Assembly: GCA_003260075.1 (NCBI GenBank)
Contig: QLIY01000286.1
Location: 107,591 to 171,590, forward strand
From: Phallusia mammillata
Lineage: Eukaryota > Chordata > Ascidiacea > Phlebobranchia > Ascidiidae
Length of the DNA stretch: 64,000 nt
Direction of reading: 5' to 3'
In this document: positions 1 through 12,600 of the stretch, piece after piece
How positions within the stretch are numbered: the first letter of the stretch is position 1
Layout: each line of letters starts with the position of its first letter
Program-made: the position numbers and the translations under genes
Notes under the pieces: generated by a model
What the model was told of the DNA's origin: nothing
Database searches by the model: none
The model's input: the letters and a program-made list of their open reading frames with translations, nothing else

Positions 1-2
1 AC

Positions 3-542
3 AACAATACACGATATCCCGCACCATACAACCATACACGATATCCTCTACCTTACAACCAAACAGAGTATTTTCGACCACACAACCAAACATGGTATTC
101 TCCGCAATACAACAAAACAGAATATTTTACACCATACATTCATACACAATATTCTCCGCAATACAACAAGACAGGAGATTATAGTCAATACAACCATACA
201 CGATATCCTCCACCATTCAACCAAACAAGATATTTTAGACCTTACAACTATAAACAATACCCTTCTCCATACAACTATACACGGTATCCTCGGTCACTTT
301 ACCGTGTACCATATCCTCAATCATTCAACAAAACAGGATATATTCGACCATACAACCGTACACGAAATCTTTTGCTTCGCAACAATGTACAATATTCTCG
401 GCCATACAATCGTGTACAATATCGTCGACCATACAACCAATTAAGGTATCGTGGCCCCTACAACAATGTACAATATCTTAACCCATACAACCGGGTGCAA
501 TATCGTCCACCATACGGCCGTTTGAAATATCCTGTACATCCA
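3..542 (+). repeat. 27-bp coding tandem repeat (9 residues per unit)
   Basis: About 20 diverged copies of a 27-bp unit in one open frame. Early units read N-x-T-x-Y-x-x-P-Y, most with an N-glycosylation sequon; units from about 384 onward read N-x-V-Q-Y-x-x-P-Y and are richer in Arg. Strict retention of frame and of the two Tyr positions despite nucleotide divergence indicates selection on the protein. The array probably continues left of the window. Confidence 0.85.
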
Positions 543-3500
543 AGACCATGGCAGAGGTTCGTATCTCACTTTATTATTTTTAAGAATAAATATTTCTGTC
601 ACCATATTATAGATTCCTTGACACTGAAAATATTTAAGCTCAAGTGGCAAAATCATTTCACTTAAACTAAATCTCGAAATATTGTTTTCAGACCATACAA
701 CCAACCATCATATGGTTCGATATACGCTCCTTTTAGACATCCCGTACGTTCCGGGCCATTGTGGAGGTTCATATGACATTTTATTTTATTTTTTTAATAA
801 AATATCTGACACCGTACGTATTATTTGACACTGAAAGCATGTATACTGTATAAAAAGCGGCCTTACAAATTTATAAAAATGATAAAATCACTTTAATTAA
901 ACTAAACATCAATCTCAATACATTCATAGCAGGCCACAATTGATCAGGAATGTCCCATATACTGGAGCAGAACAAACATGCGCTTGGAACAAGTTAACTT
1001 ATCCCCAGGCAGTGCTGGTATTGGAAAACGCTATTGCAATTTTACAGACCGAGGCCAATGTTACATTAAAATCCATCAAATCATCAGGGGTAAGCATAAA
1101 GATACAAGTTGCGAACGAAAGTAAATGTTTTATTGGGAAGTTAGAAGTATTTAATTGCATTATGCTAAAATGAGAAAAATTAGCTACTATTTGGGCGACA
1201 TTTTTTTCTCGCGAGTGATGCTTGAAACGTCAGGGTTCCGTTACGTAATTAATTTAAACTTGTATTAAAAATATAATGTTTCGAAAATACTAGTTGGTGC
1301 CATATTAGTTGTTGCGCAGCTTAAAAGACTCTGTGGTACATAATTAGCCAAAAAATACATTTTACGCTTTAAAGTTGTGTTCAAAAACGATTCGGATTCG
1401 GTCTAACGGATTGTTGCCATTCAGCAAAAACAAAACCTCTGAAAAATCTCTAATTTGGCCCAAAAAATTGCCAACCAAAGCTTCAGCACAGCACCAATTT
1501 AACAAAAATCATATACTACGCATAACTTATCACATATATTAAAAAGTTAATTTTTAGCCGAACAAAACGCAAGTACACTTTTAGGTTAACTTAAACCGAA
1601 TGTTTCTTTTAATGTTACAAAGCACATGAAATAACGACCACTTAGCCTGTATTAAATTCTTATTGGTACTTACATCCACAGGTGCGTTTTGACCGAAGAT
1701 GCAAAAGACACCTGTGTGTACCGGTCAGCCATACAACAAACCTCACCTTTATACTGGCCAGAGCTGATAACTGTCAGTGGAAGCAAAAGTGTCTTTGCAA
1801 GACAGCACAGGGGGTACTTTGAAAGGCCAACCTATCGAGCGTTTCAAAATATTTGATTGGTTGTGGAATGTAAATAGCGGAATGATATATGGTCGTGTAA
1901 ACTGTAAAGTATGTAGCAGGTATAACAATTATGATCGGTTGTTAGAAGTACTTAGCAATATTACCACATACTGTATATGCTATATACGGTATTAACAACT
2001 CAACTTTGTCAAGATTTTTAACATGTCCATAAACTGATAGATCAGTTGGTCCCCTTATTTTTGCACTTAATCAATGGCAAATAAACCAACGATGCTATTA
2101 TTTAGAAAGAACTTTGCCAACATCGACAGAGTATTTAAGTCACGCCAAGTTTTAAACCCTATAATACAAAAAAACTTTAAAGTTGAACCATTGCCTAGTA
2201 AGCTAGAACAGTTTTTTTAGCCACTTGTTTGCTTCAATAGGCCGATAATTTCATTGGGCTAATGTAACTATTCCCCTACAAATATGTCTAAACTGTTTAT
2301 AATGTCAATAGTGCATGTAGCACTGATTAGGTACTAAATTTGCAATAACCGAACAAACAACATGCTTTACAAAAATAAAACTCTGTTCGCAGGCAAAGGA
2401 GATAATGTGCAAAGCTAGTGGAACGGTTCCTTATGGCACAAATAACATTGTTAATTTCACTCTCAGTTGCAACAACAGTATTGCAGCACCAATATATCCG
2501 GTAGGCTATGTCAATTAACACCACAGTTTTCCTACAAAAGTACTAATATAATGTTTTTTTTTCAAGGTTCAAAATTGTGCTTGGAGTAAGCTTAACACAA
2601 CAGAAACTAGATTTCTGGTAGAACAAGCGATATCTCGGTTTCAAACAAATGCAAATTTCACCCTCAAAACAATTAAAGCGCAACGGGTAAGTTTTAAAAT
2701 CTCAAACATTTCACATTCCCACTTCCTCGAGAGCTTCTGTTAAACATTTTTTCTACATTTTGCGTTTGTCCTTGTAAATGAAACAAACCTGCGATTTTGC
2801 TAGAAAAATTTTCACTGATGTTGGTTTGCAACGAAGTTGAACAGTGGTGACCAGCCTACAGTTTTCGAACCGATTCGACAAAAGTATGAGGCCGTATTTA
2901 CTTATACACAACAACAAATCTTCTAAAACTGACACTTGAAGTCTCATTGCCCATCACTTTATCTTTAGGGGGGAAATGTCGCCACCCTAGGGGCACGAAG
3001 TACCCAAGAAGCACTAAGGTTCTTTCAGGCCATTTGCAAAAGGTTTCAGTATGGTTTAAAATATTTATCAATTAACATAGAAACACCACTGAACACGGAA
3101 AAGGTTGTGAATTTTACTTTGAAACTACAACGTCCATTACTACACAAACATTCATCCCTTTCATACAATATAGACGAGGGCCCAGCGAAAAAGTCACGAA
3201 ACTTTATGAATTTCAAGAAGTACTAACGCAAAAAAAGAACCACTACTGATCTTCGACAACCGCCTTTTACCTTTGTACGACTAAACTGTTCAAGGCCAAT
3301 TGTAAAATACTAGTTGTATGCATAAAGGTGAGGACACCAAAAAGGAGCGCAACAAAGCAACGCCGAAAAGTCGATGTAACTTTTATACTGGCCAGAGCAA
3401 AACAATGTGATTGGAAGCAAAAGTGCCGTTGCCAACCAATGGAAGGGGTAAGCGATTGGTGGTTGGTTGCAGCCTGTAGCCAATCACATTTCAGCAACTA

Positions 3501-3964
3501 AGTTGTTGAATTTGTTTGTAGGCACGAGAAATCGAATGCCAAGCTACAGCTAGATTTGGAGAAAACAGCGTAAGAGCCTTGGCGGTCACTTGCAATGGAA
3601 TAGAAACAAGGGTACGATTGAGTTGTAAGTGGTCGATAACTGAATCTTACATTTCGATTCCTAATACAAAGAAATGTCCTTATAGCATCATAAGAAAGTT
3701 ACATAACGAATGAAATAAATTTTCGATTTTTATTTTGAACAACACAAAAACAATGGCAATACTTTTGAAGGTCAATCATAGAATGCCAGATGTAAACGTC
3801 CAATGGAATCGCAGAAAAGTCAAAGTTAAGTAAAAGAAAAACAGAAAATGTTGCCTCAGCAGTAGAAACGCGGCAAGTGAATAATTGGGATTTCAAAATA
3901 TTTCTGTTTCTTATTTGATTCTATTGACTGCTTATTTCTCGTGCCGCCAGATTTGATTTGTTAG
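3..3964 (+). CDS. Tyr/Pro/Asn nonapeptide-repeat protein with tandem Cys modules (5' partial)
   Basis: I do not recognise this gene. I see nine phase-compatible exons: 3-556, 692-766, 933-1089, 1682-1813, 2567-2686, 2969-3103, 3328-3447, 3522-3624 and 3951-3964. Together they give 469 residues plus a TAG stop, open at the left window edge. The first exon is about 20 copies of a nine-residue unit, consensus N-x-T/V-x-Y-x-x-P-Y, with eleven N-x-T sequons. Then come two exons sharing CAW(N/S)KL ... (V/L)E(N/Q)AI ... QT-AN-TLK-IK (933-1089, 2567-2686), and two others sharing TFILARA-x-x-C-x-WKQKC-x-C (1682-1813, 3328-3447). So a Cys-bearing module is duplicated and split by phase-0 introns. Repeated sequons and paired cysteines suggest a secreted or matrix protein (inference); any signal peptide lies outside the window. 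An AATAAA follows at 4015. The donors at 3104 (GTTGTG) and 3625 and the four-codon last exon are the weakest parts. Confidence 0.62.
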
Positions 3965-4014
3965 CATGGTGCGATTTTTAACCCCAAAACCCGCTACATT
4001 AAACCGTGTGTTGC

Positions 4015-4020
4015 AATAAA
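4015..4020 (+). terminator. Poly(A) signal AATAAA of the repeat-protein gene
   Basis: AATAAA about 50 bases after the proposed stop at 3962-3964, supporting a transcript end near 4040. Confidence 0.55.
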
Positions 4021-4040
4021 TTGTGTTCCCACAATTTATG

Positions 4041-5218
4041 TCGTCATATTTTTAATTGTATGGTATAGTGATTATCTGTTTATGCATGCGTGATTTTGTC
4101 GCGTGGCAGTTTGCCAAACCTTGCTGGCCTTATGTTAGTGTTTAGTGATTAGTGATTAGTGATTATTTGGTAGATGTTTAGTTTAATTTTCTTATAAGTT
4201 GTTTTCTTTGTATGTATGTAACGTATACGTTATTAATTATGTATCTTTACTGCTGTTCGAATAAGACGAACTTGTGTTGGAATAACTGTAAGAGTTTCTG
4301 ATATCCAAGTAGAACATAGTAAGACACCTTACAAAGAATCGAGTGCGAAGAGGTGGCAATTTACATCATATTAAAAAACAAGTATTCCCGGAACCACAGC
4401 CAACGTTACACACGCTCTACAAAAATTTCTAGTGCACTAACTCCAAACAAAGGAAACCCGTATAAGATGAAACATTCTCGACAAAGTCACAAGTTTTCAG
4501 AGAACAGTTAGCTTTTAAAAAAATGTTTTCAGTTGAAATTTCCTTTAGATTCAGTTGCTTTTGGTTTCAGACGAGAGAGTTTGAAATTTTGTCCCTGGCA
4601 TGTCAACGTCACATGCCTGGCGTGTCAACGTCACACACGGAACGCCGAACAACCCAATTTTAAATCTAACACTGTCTCTTTATGTCTGCCGGTAACGGTG
4701 TAAACAACTAACCACTAAAACAGAAAGTGTCGCGCCATCGTTTACCTTCGGGTGGTACTATGTGAAAGTTGAAAGAATAAAATTACGTTTTATCAAAACA
4801 CGTGGCAACCAACTGCCAGCACTACGCTACGCACGCCACCCAAAAGAAAGTAGCCTTATAGAGGCAACTATCCTAGTAAGGCAACATTCGCAGGAGTCCT
4901 TAAAACTTTTTGAACAGACGACCACATGGCTGACGTTCAGCACTTGAAATTAGGTTAAGAAACTTCCCTTGAGCGCTAAAACATGATTTTGTGGAACTTG
5001 CGCATGCTCCGGGTGGGAATCACTTTCTATGCATATTTGTATACGCATATTTGTTTTGCATGGTTTCCGGCATTTACTTTCAAAAAAGTGTGCGAAAACC
5101 TGGCAGACCGATTAAGAGAGCTTATTGGACAGGATCTCCTGGTCTGTACTTTAGACACCCCTGTCCTATCGTATCATAACCCTGGTTGAAAATAAGTCAA
5201 CAAAACCATAAAACTTAC
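4041..5218. other. Intergenic region without supported genes
   Basis: No convincing exon on either strand. There is a short direct repeat of TTAGTGATTAG type near 4138-4165. I looked here on the minus strand for the missing GFM1 C-terminal exons (expected to encode a GGAGQYG-like motif just after the last recognised exon) and did not find them. Open frames at 4762-4947 and 4983-5189 look fortuitous. Confidence 0.5.
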
Positions 5219-5731
5219 GGAACTCGACCAATGATGGTTTCACGGAAGGCGACTTTCGGTTTTCCCAATTCCACGTTGAGTCCATATTCTTTATTCATTC
5301 GTTGAGCGTAAACCTCTAAATGAAGCTCCCCCATTCCCGCTACTATCATCTGTATTTATAAGTAGACCAATCAAACATTCAGTAAAAATATGGAATTATT
5401 ATTGAAGTTGGAAAAATGAACATGAACATACTTGTGACTAGAATAGGGATGGAGCGTTCAGACCAGCCATAACGATTTTTACATGAATAAGTCATAGTCC
5501 GATCCAGTTTATTAACGGTACATATAGGATAGGAAATTATCACTAGATTAGACAAAGGAATAAAGTCGAAACTTTTAGCACACTTAAGTCCATCTGCGTA
5601 TGACTTATATCGTAAATTGCTGAGAACATTGAATTCGTTTGAAGAAATGGAATCATCAGTCCTAAATCACGATCTACGGATTGTTCAAACTAAAAACATG
5701 CTTATATTCATAGGCGCCGAGTAGGCAGTGG

Positions 5732-5784
<53 letters not shown>

Positions 5785-8700
5785 TAACGTCAAATCTGAA
5801 AAAATGGGAACTATTTTGCTTTTAAACAAACCTGCTGGCGAAACATTCGCAAAACGTGACTTACAACTGCAACCTGTTTTGGTTAATGCTTTGTTTATGA
5901 CGTCAAACATACCATTTTCTGCCAGTGAATCTTGGGCCATTGTTGTGTACATTGCAAACGTGTTGTAATAAATAGTTAAACTTAACGAAACATTTTTTAA
6001 AGGTTACAGCAACGTGTTGCAATTGCGAAGTAAATATTATTTTAAACAAATCTTTTTTCTGATTTTGACAAACGTTGCATTCTATGGCAAGTTTGTTAGG
6101 CTTTGAATTTGAGTTCTTGTGGTTGCACGCATTAGTGACGTCACATAAAGTGGCGTCATTTTTTACGGCCACCACCTTGCATTTTAGTAAAACTCGGCGC
6201 CTATGCTTATATTACTAAGATCAGATCGAAAATATAGATGCGGACATGAGATAATGACACTACTATATATCAGTCAGCATGTAAAGGCGTTTTAATGGAA
6301 TCAAGCTATTGACTCGACAATATTAAGGGTTACACGAAAAATCGCCGAAAACAGGCAGTAAAGATTTTTTTGCGCCCATTGCCTTTCAAAAAAGCAATAC
6401 AAATTTACACACTCCAAAAACATTTACAAATCTACAGACTTTAAATCACATCAAAGTCTGCAATTAAAAACCGAAGAAGATTTATAACCACCTCTTTTCC
6501 TTCCTCGTCCCATCTAGTATGAAACGTTGGATCTTCCCTAGAGAACCGGTTGAGAGCTTTGCTCAGTTTTCCGGATTCTGAGCGATCTTTGCTCTTTAAG
6601 GACATTGAAACAACCGGATCAGGGACAAATATAGACTCCTGTCGATAATATTAACATCATTATCTTGTAGGGCCACGGTCTCCTAATGATATGTCAAAAA
6701 TATAGTAACAAAACGATGTGTCAAAAAGACTTGAAATCTACCAGCACAAAACTAAACATTGAAGAGTCGGTTTGGCACATAAGATTGAGGGCCTGGATTG
6801 CTTTGTTTTGCTATTGGCAAGATAAATGCTACACAGTATAATACAGAAACTAAATTCTTTGTTATTGCTACCCTAAACATAACTGTGGGGTTGCAGATGA
6901 CCTTAGAGACAAAGTGATGAAAATGTGTCTGGAAATAAAAACTATAGTCTTATGGATACCAAAAGTTTTATGTACAAGTAACTTTTACATAAATATTTGC
7001 TTAGTGAAGAAGACTAATAAAATTTAGGACAATACATTTGTTGTTTAGAAAAAAAATGGTGATTAGTCCTACGGTATAGGTCAGTGGTTCCCAAACTGTG
7101 GGCCATGGCCCAGTACTAGGCCACGGGGGGGGGGGGTTTGAGGGCCTGGATTGCATTGTTTTGTTATTGGCAAGATAAATGCTACACAGTATAATACAGA
7201 AACTAAATTCTTGGGGGGGGGGCGTGAAACATTCGCAAAACGTGACTTACAACTGCAACCTGTTTTGGTTAGTGCTTTGTTTATGACGTCAAACATACCA
7301 TTTTCTGCCAGTGAATCTTGGGGGGGGGGGTAAACCGACTTTTTTCGGACTGCTCATTGGCATCGCAATGGCCGAACAACTTTTACATGAAAGGCCGCAT
7401 TTTACCGGGGGGGGGGCTGGTATAACATATTTCGTTTCAACCACATCGTCAGTTGTTCACATCTTGTTCATTCAGTCCATAACAACCCATTTTTTGGGGG
7501 GGGGGCCATAATATTTGCAAAGAATTCCGAATTATGTAGCCAAATTTCAGGAGCATGTATCTCATTAAAAATAAATTGCTAGAAACCATTTCGCCTATTT
7601 TTGAGTTTTTTGTTTGTGCCCAAATTTACAGCACGTGGTGAGCCACGAATCGCTATTAAATAGACATATGGGCCACAGACCAAAAAAGTTTGGGAACCCC
7701 TGGTATAACATATTTCGTTTCAACCACATCGTCAGTTGTTCACATCTTGTTCATTCAGTCCATAACAACCCATTTTTTTCCCTATGTGCTTTCAAACATT
7801 TCATTGCATTTAGTAATGTAACCGCTGTTGCATACCATAGAATACTTTGAACGGGGATGGGAAACAAACGTGTCACCGCTGGCACATTCCACTCCAAACA
7901 ACGCACAAATATCGCCCGCATATACTTCTGGTAAGTCCTGAAACATAACAAAATCAGTGTGAATAGTGTTACCAACAATGACCCACTTATTTGTTAGGCG
8001 TAAACGAGGGGGAGGCCATAAGACGAAAATTTACTGGGTCTCTCTAGAGCAGGGGTTCCCAACCTGTGGTACGCGTACCAATAGTGGTACGCGAAGGTTT
8101 TTCAGGTGGTACGCGGGCAGCTTTCTTTTTTTCCCCACAAAAACCTATAAGGAATTTTCTCCAATAAACTTTTGGCCCAGTATGGCCTCTTCATATGCAA
8201 CGCTAGCTTATCATGCTGTTCNTTTCCCCACAAAAACCTACAAGGAATTTTCTCCAATAAACTTTTGGCCCAGTATGGCCTCTTCATATGCAACGCTAGC
8301 TTATCATGCTGTTCTACAGCTATAACTGATTTTCCCCTCCACGTGGGAATGTGAGCAGGGATATTCAGTCATGATAAACATCAAGTCAAAAATCGAAACC
8401 GGCATCGCAATGGCCGAACAACTTTTACATGAAAGGCCGCATTTTACCCACGGACCACAGATTACACAATCTCACAGTACACCATTACAGACAGCATGAC
8501 AAAGGTTCCAAATTTAGCTTAAGAAAAAGATGACCAAGCCACAAAATATAGGCACATTCAAGTGTTGTTTTACACACAAGCAGTACAAGTAACTTGTTAC
8601 TGGACGGAATTAAAAAAATGCACAACAGCAAATTAAAAATCATCCAGACTAACCTCAAGCTTATTAGCGTGCATCCTCACAAGCCTGGATGTCTTGGAAC

Positions 8701-9542
8701 GCTGCCTGCTTCGAACATTGTACAGGGAGTCGCCCTTTGTTAAACCACCTTGGTATATTCGTAGATAGGTCAGCTGACCGTATTTACTTTGCTGAAAAGA
8801 CAGTTGCACAGTGTAACTCTTATATTGGACCACAAGCTATGCCACAGTTTGTTTACCTCCAGTTTGAATGCAAGCGCAACCATCTTACCATCTTTGGATC
8901 GAGTGGGGTCCATGACAACCTTGTTGCCTTCAGGATTCTCTCTGTGTTACAACGTTCAAATATAAGTTGGAGAAATTAAGTCAGGACAACTCAAGCAACC
9001 TTTTTTGTATTATTATCTCATTAGCGAGCTTTACATGGAAAGAGATATCATGAGGATGCTATTGTGTACATCAGGGGTTGGCAACCCCTGGAGGTGGTTT
9101 TTCATGGCATGCCAACCTATTTGCCTGTTTATATTGGAGTAACATTTTAACCTGTTACACTGCTTGTTCATAGTTGTTATCATGCCATTGTTATAAAATT
9201 CAGTCATACATGCACAAAACACTCTGCTTTCTTGTGTTCCATTCTTTTTTCCTTTGTTTATCGTGCACTGCATGTACTAGTCGCATTCAGTGTTATTTAC
9301 CCTGATGAAGACGACCTGTGTAGGACGTCGAAACGTCGGAATAAATTACATTTGCCAGAAGAGCTCTACAAACTTGATATTATGTCTGGCAGCACACATT
9401 TGCCAGAAGAGCTGTACAAACTGGATATTATGCCTGGCAGCAATAGCTTATACTGGACTTGATTCAAACACTTGACTCTGCTTTCTTATTGTTACCTGCT
9501 GGCACGAACCACTATTATTTAGAAAAACGTTGGCACGCGAAG

Positions 9543-9603
<61 letters not shown>

Positions 9604-12600
9604 TGAATCATTATCAGAATTCGAAAACTTTACAAAAATTATATAAATTTTACTACATTATACAAATACTTGATCTAAAGCCAAACTGTTTGAAAGTTGT
9701 GTATAAAACCGCATTGTTCAATAGCTATTCTTAAAATGCCTTCAATAGGATGTATCCCTTATTCTAGGGGTAAGAAGCATCAAGTATAAGATTGGATATG
9801 AAGTAAATAGCTCTTTTATGCTTGTTTGTGAAAAAAGTTTCAGTGTGATTTAGAATACATATTAAATAAATACCGAAAGAAAAAAAACAATAATGAACAC
9901 AAAAAAGGCTGTCAAGTTTACTTCAGAATTTTAGGTCAAACACTACAGACCAATTCACCTCTGTTAGTCATAGAAAAGAAATTCGCCTAATTTTAATAGG
10001 TGAAAATTAGGAACCACACCTTATGTATAGATACTTGTAGAAGAACAAATCTTACATGTGGATTTAAAAAACTGACCATAGCTAGGCAAGCAACTTATAT
10101 AAAATAACATTTACTCAGTAGCGGTGGTGCCATCAAATGCAAAATTTTTGACTTCAGATGGGTTCGGTAAGTATTCAGTGATGGCATCCAGGAGAGGTTG
10201 GACACCTTTGTTGCGCAATGCTGTACCCAGAAGGACTGGGGTAAATGTCCTTGCTATTGTTGTTCGTCGAATTGCAGCCTGTGCATTTTAATCCAGAACA
10301 AAAAAACAAACAAAACTTGCATTGTAACATATATTGGAGACCAACAGAAAATTATCAGAAAAATTAAGAAAATTATGACAAACAGTGTTGAATACTTATT
10401 ACTTGGTTTATGTTTTAGCAAATATATTTGATATGTTATTGGTTTTATGTGTAATTGGCACATTGTGTTCATAAGTTATTTCAGATAGAGCCAGCTTGTC
10501 AAACTAAAATACTAGACTTATACTGGACAAGTTTTAAATCTCACTACAAATCAACTTTGCTACCTTCAGTTGTTCTTCAGTTGGCTCTTGGTCAAGCAAT
10601 ATCATGTCACCCAATTCTTCATCCACGTCACTGACACACTCTTCACAATAAAATCATTATTATATGCAACACAAAAACTATTAGGTCCATAAAATGAACA
10701 AAATTTACCAATTAGTTCAGCTCTTTTTTCTTCTGTTCTTTCAACAAGATGATCAGGGATAGCAGCTTCAACAACTGTCTGGCCTTGTGGACCTTCAAAG
10801 TACAGAGCTTTCCGGGTAATAATGTCAATGACTCCTTTGCATTCATTTTCTAAGCCAATAGGTATTTGGACAAAAGCAGCATTTCGGTGCAACTTTGACC
10901 TGCATATAAAGGCAACCTTTTGCTTAGGAGCTTACGAACTTTTTCACACTGATCTCTATACTATACAACCTACATTTTTGTGTCATCTGTAATTCTATGC
11001 AGTTCGAATTAAACCTATTCAGTTACATTGCTCATACAAACAGTACATTCAGGACAATTTATAGTTAGTTAGTGACCTAAAGACTGGATCCACCTAAAAC
11101 AAACCACATTTTTAGCCCCACTAGACAGTCAAAGAGCTGTTATCAAGGGGGGGGGGGCCACCTAAAACCACAAACCACATTTTTAGCCCCACTAGACAGT
11201 CAAAGAGCTGTTATCAAATGTTGTACCGATTATACAACACAGCCCAAAAAACTCTTACAAAAATTACACAGTCCACACATAAATACCTGATGAGTTGTAA
11301 GCATTTGTGAGGATTCGCTGCCAAACGATCAAGTTTGTTGATAAAAATTATACTTGGGACTTTATATCTGTTGATTTGTCGATTCACAGTCAGTGTCTGA
11401 CTTTGGACACCGCCATTGGCACAGACTACCAGAACCTATTCATAAAAAAATCAGTGATAATCTCTTCAGGCTCTACCGGGTAACATATGCTATAGTAATG
11501 ATTTCAATACAAAAATTTTGCTAGACATTTGGCTTAAAAAAACTCTATTGAATGGAAGGGAAAATCTATGTTACTTTTTGTAAGTCACTTGTATGAAAAC
11601 AATGCAAAACAAATAAGCAAGATACAGCATAAAAATATTGATATTGACATGACAAAAAAAAACTGTTTAGTTCAATCCAAAATTCAGTCAAAAGTTGTAC
11701 TAGCCTCTGAGGCACTTGTATATGGCATATTATGTATGACATAAATCATATTTCTGTATGAGAGAAACTTATAAACAAAGAACACAAAGACAATCGGTGG
11801 CCCTTGGTGAAGTAAAGACTGTATAATGCAGCCATCCATAGCAAAAATAAACAAGAAGAGCACTTGGTGTAGTTAATGGTGCAAAAAAGGTGGAGTTAAT
11901 GTTTGCAGCAGCATTACAGCAAAAATGGCGACACAAAAACCAAACATATGTATCCAACCAAACCACTTTGGCCACCAAAAACAATACTTACAGCACCATC
12001 TAAAACTCTCAATGCTCTTTCAACTTCAACTGTGAAATCAACATGACCGGGTGTGTCTATGATATTAATTCGGTGATTCTTCCAATTCACATGTGTTGCA
12101 GCCGACTGAATTGTTATGCCTCTTTCCCTTTCTAAATCCATGGAATCCATTGTAGCTCCTACTTTATCCTTGCCTTTCACCTTAAAAACAAACAACTAAA
12201 TAATCACAGTGAAATGGCACTTGCTCAAAGATGAATCATTCGTTATCGCGCAGTGTTTTCGTTGCGTTGTGACATGCACACGTTTGATTCTTTTTTTCCT
12301 TTGTTTATCGTGCACTGTACTACGCGCATTCAGTGTTATTTACCCTGATGAAGGCGACCTGTATAAAAGGTCAAAACGTTGGAATAAAAATACATTTGCC
12401 AGAAGAGGTAGACTATAAACTTGATATTATGCCTGGCAGCAATAGCTTATACACAGTGAATGTGTTCTGGCAAATTTATTAGACTGGAATATGCTTAACC
12501 ATAGAAAAATTATTGCGTGAAAACTTGTTGCTTGTTTTACCAATTTTTCAAACATTTGGTTCCATAGGTCAAAAATTGCAAATACATGATCATGTTACTA

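Noticed and set aside
1740-1813. Repeat shared by ~1752-1813 and ~3380-3447, first taken for a MITE
   Set aside because: Similarity is stronger at protein level (TFILARA...WKQKC) and coincides with phase-0 exons, so it is an internal protein duplication.
2969-3226. Reading exon 2969 straight on to a TAA stop at 3224
   Set aside because: Homology of downstream exon 3328-3447 to 1682-1813, and phase agreement to a later stop with a poly(A) signal, favour splicing at 3103.
4762-5189. Three short plus-strand open frames between the repeat gene and GFM1
   Set aside because: Two overlap each other in different frames, and none has recognisable similarity or junctions.
5674-5952. Proline-rich (and elsewhere glycine-rich) open frames across homopolymers, also 9459-9734 and 14463-14826
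   Set aside because: The length comes only from G runs that appear artefactual; the flanks have no coding signal.
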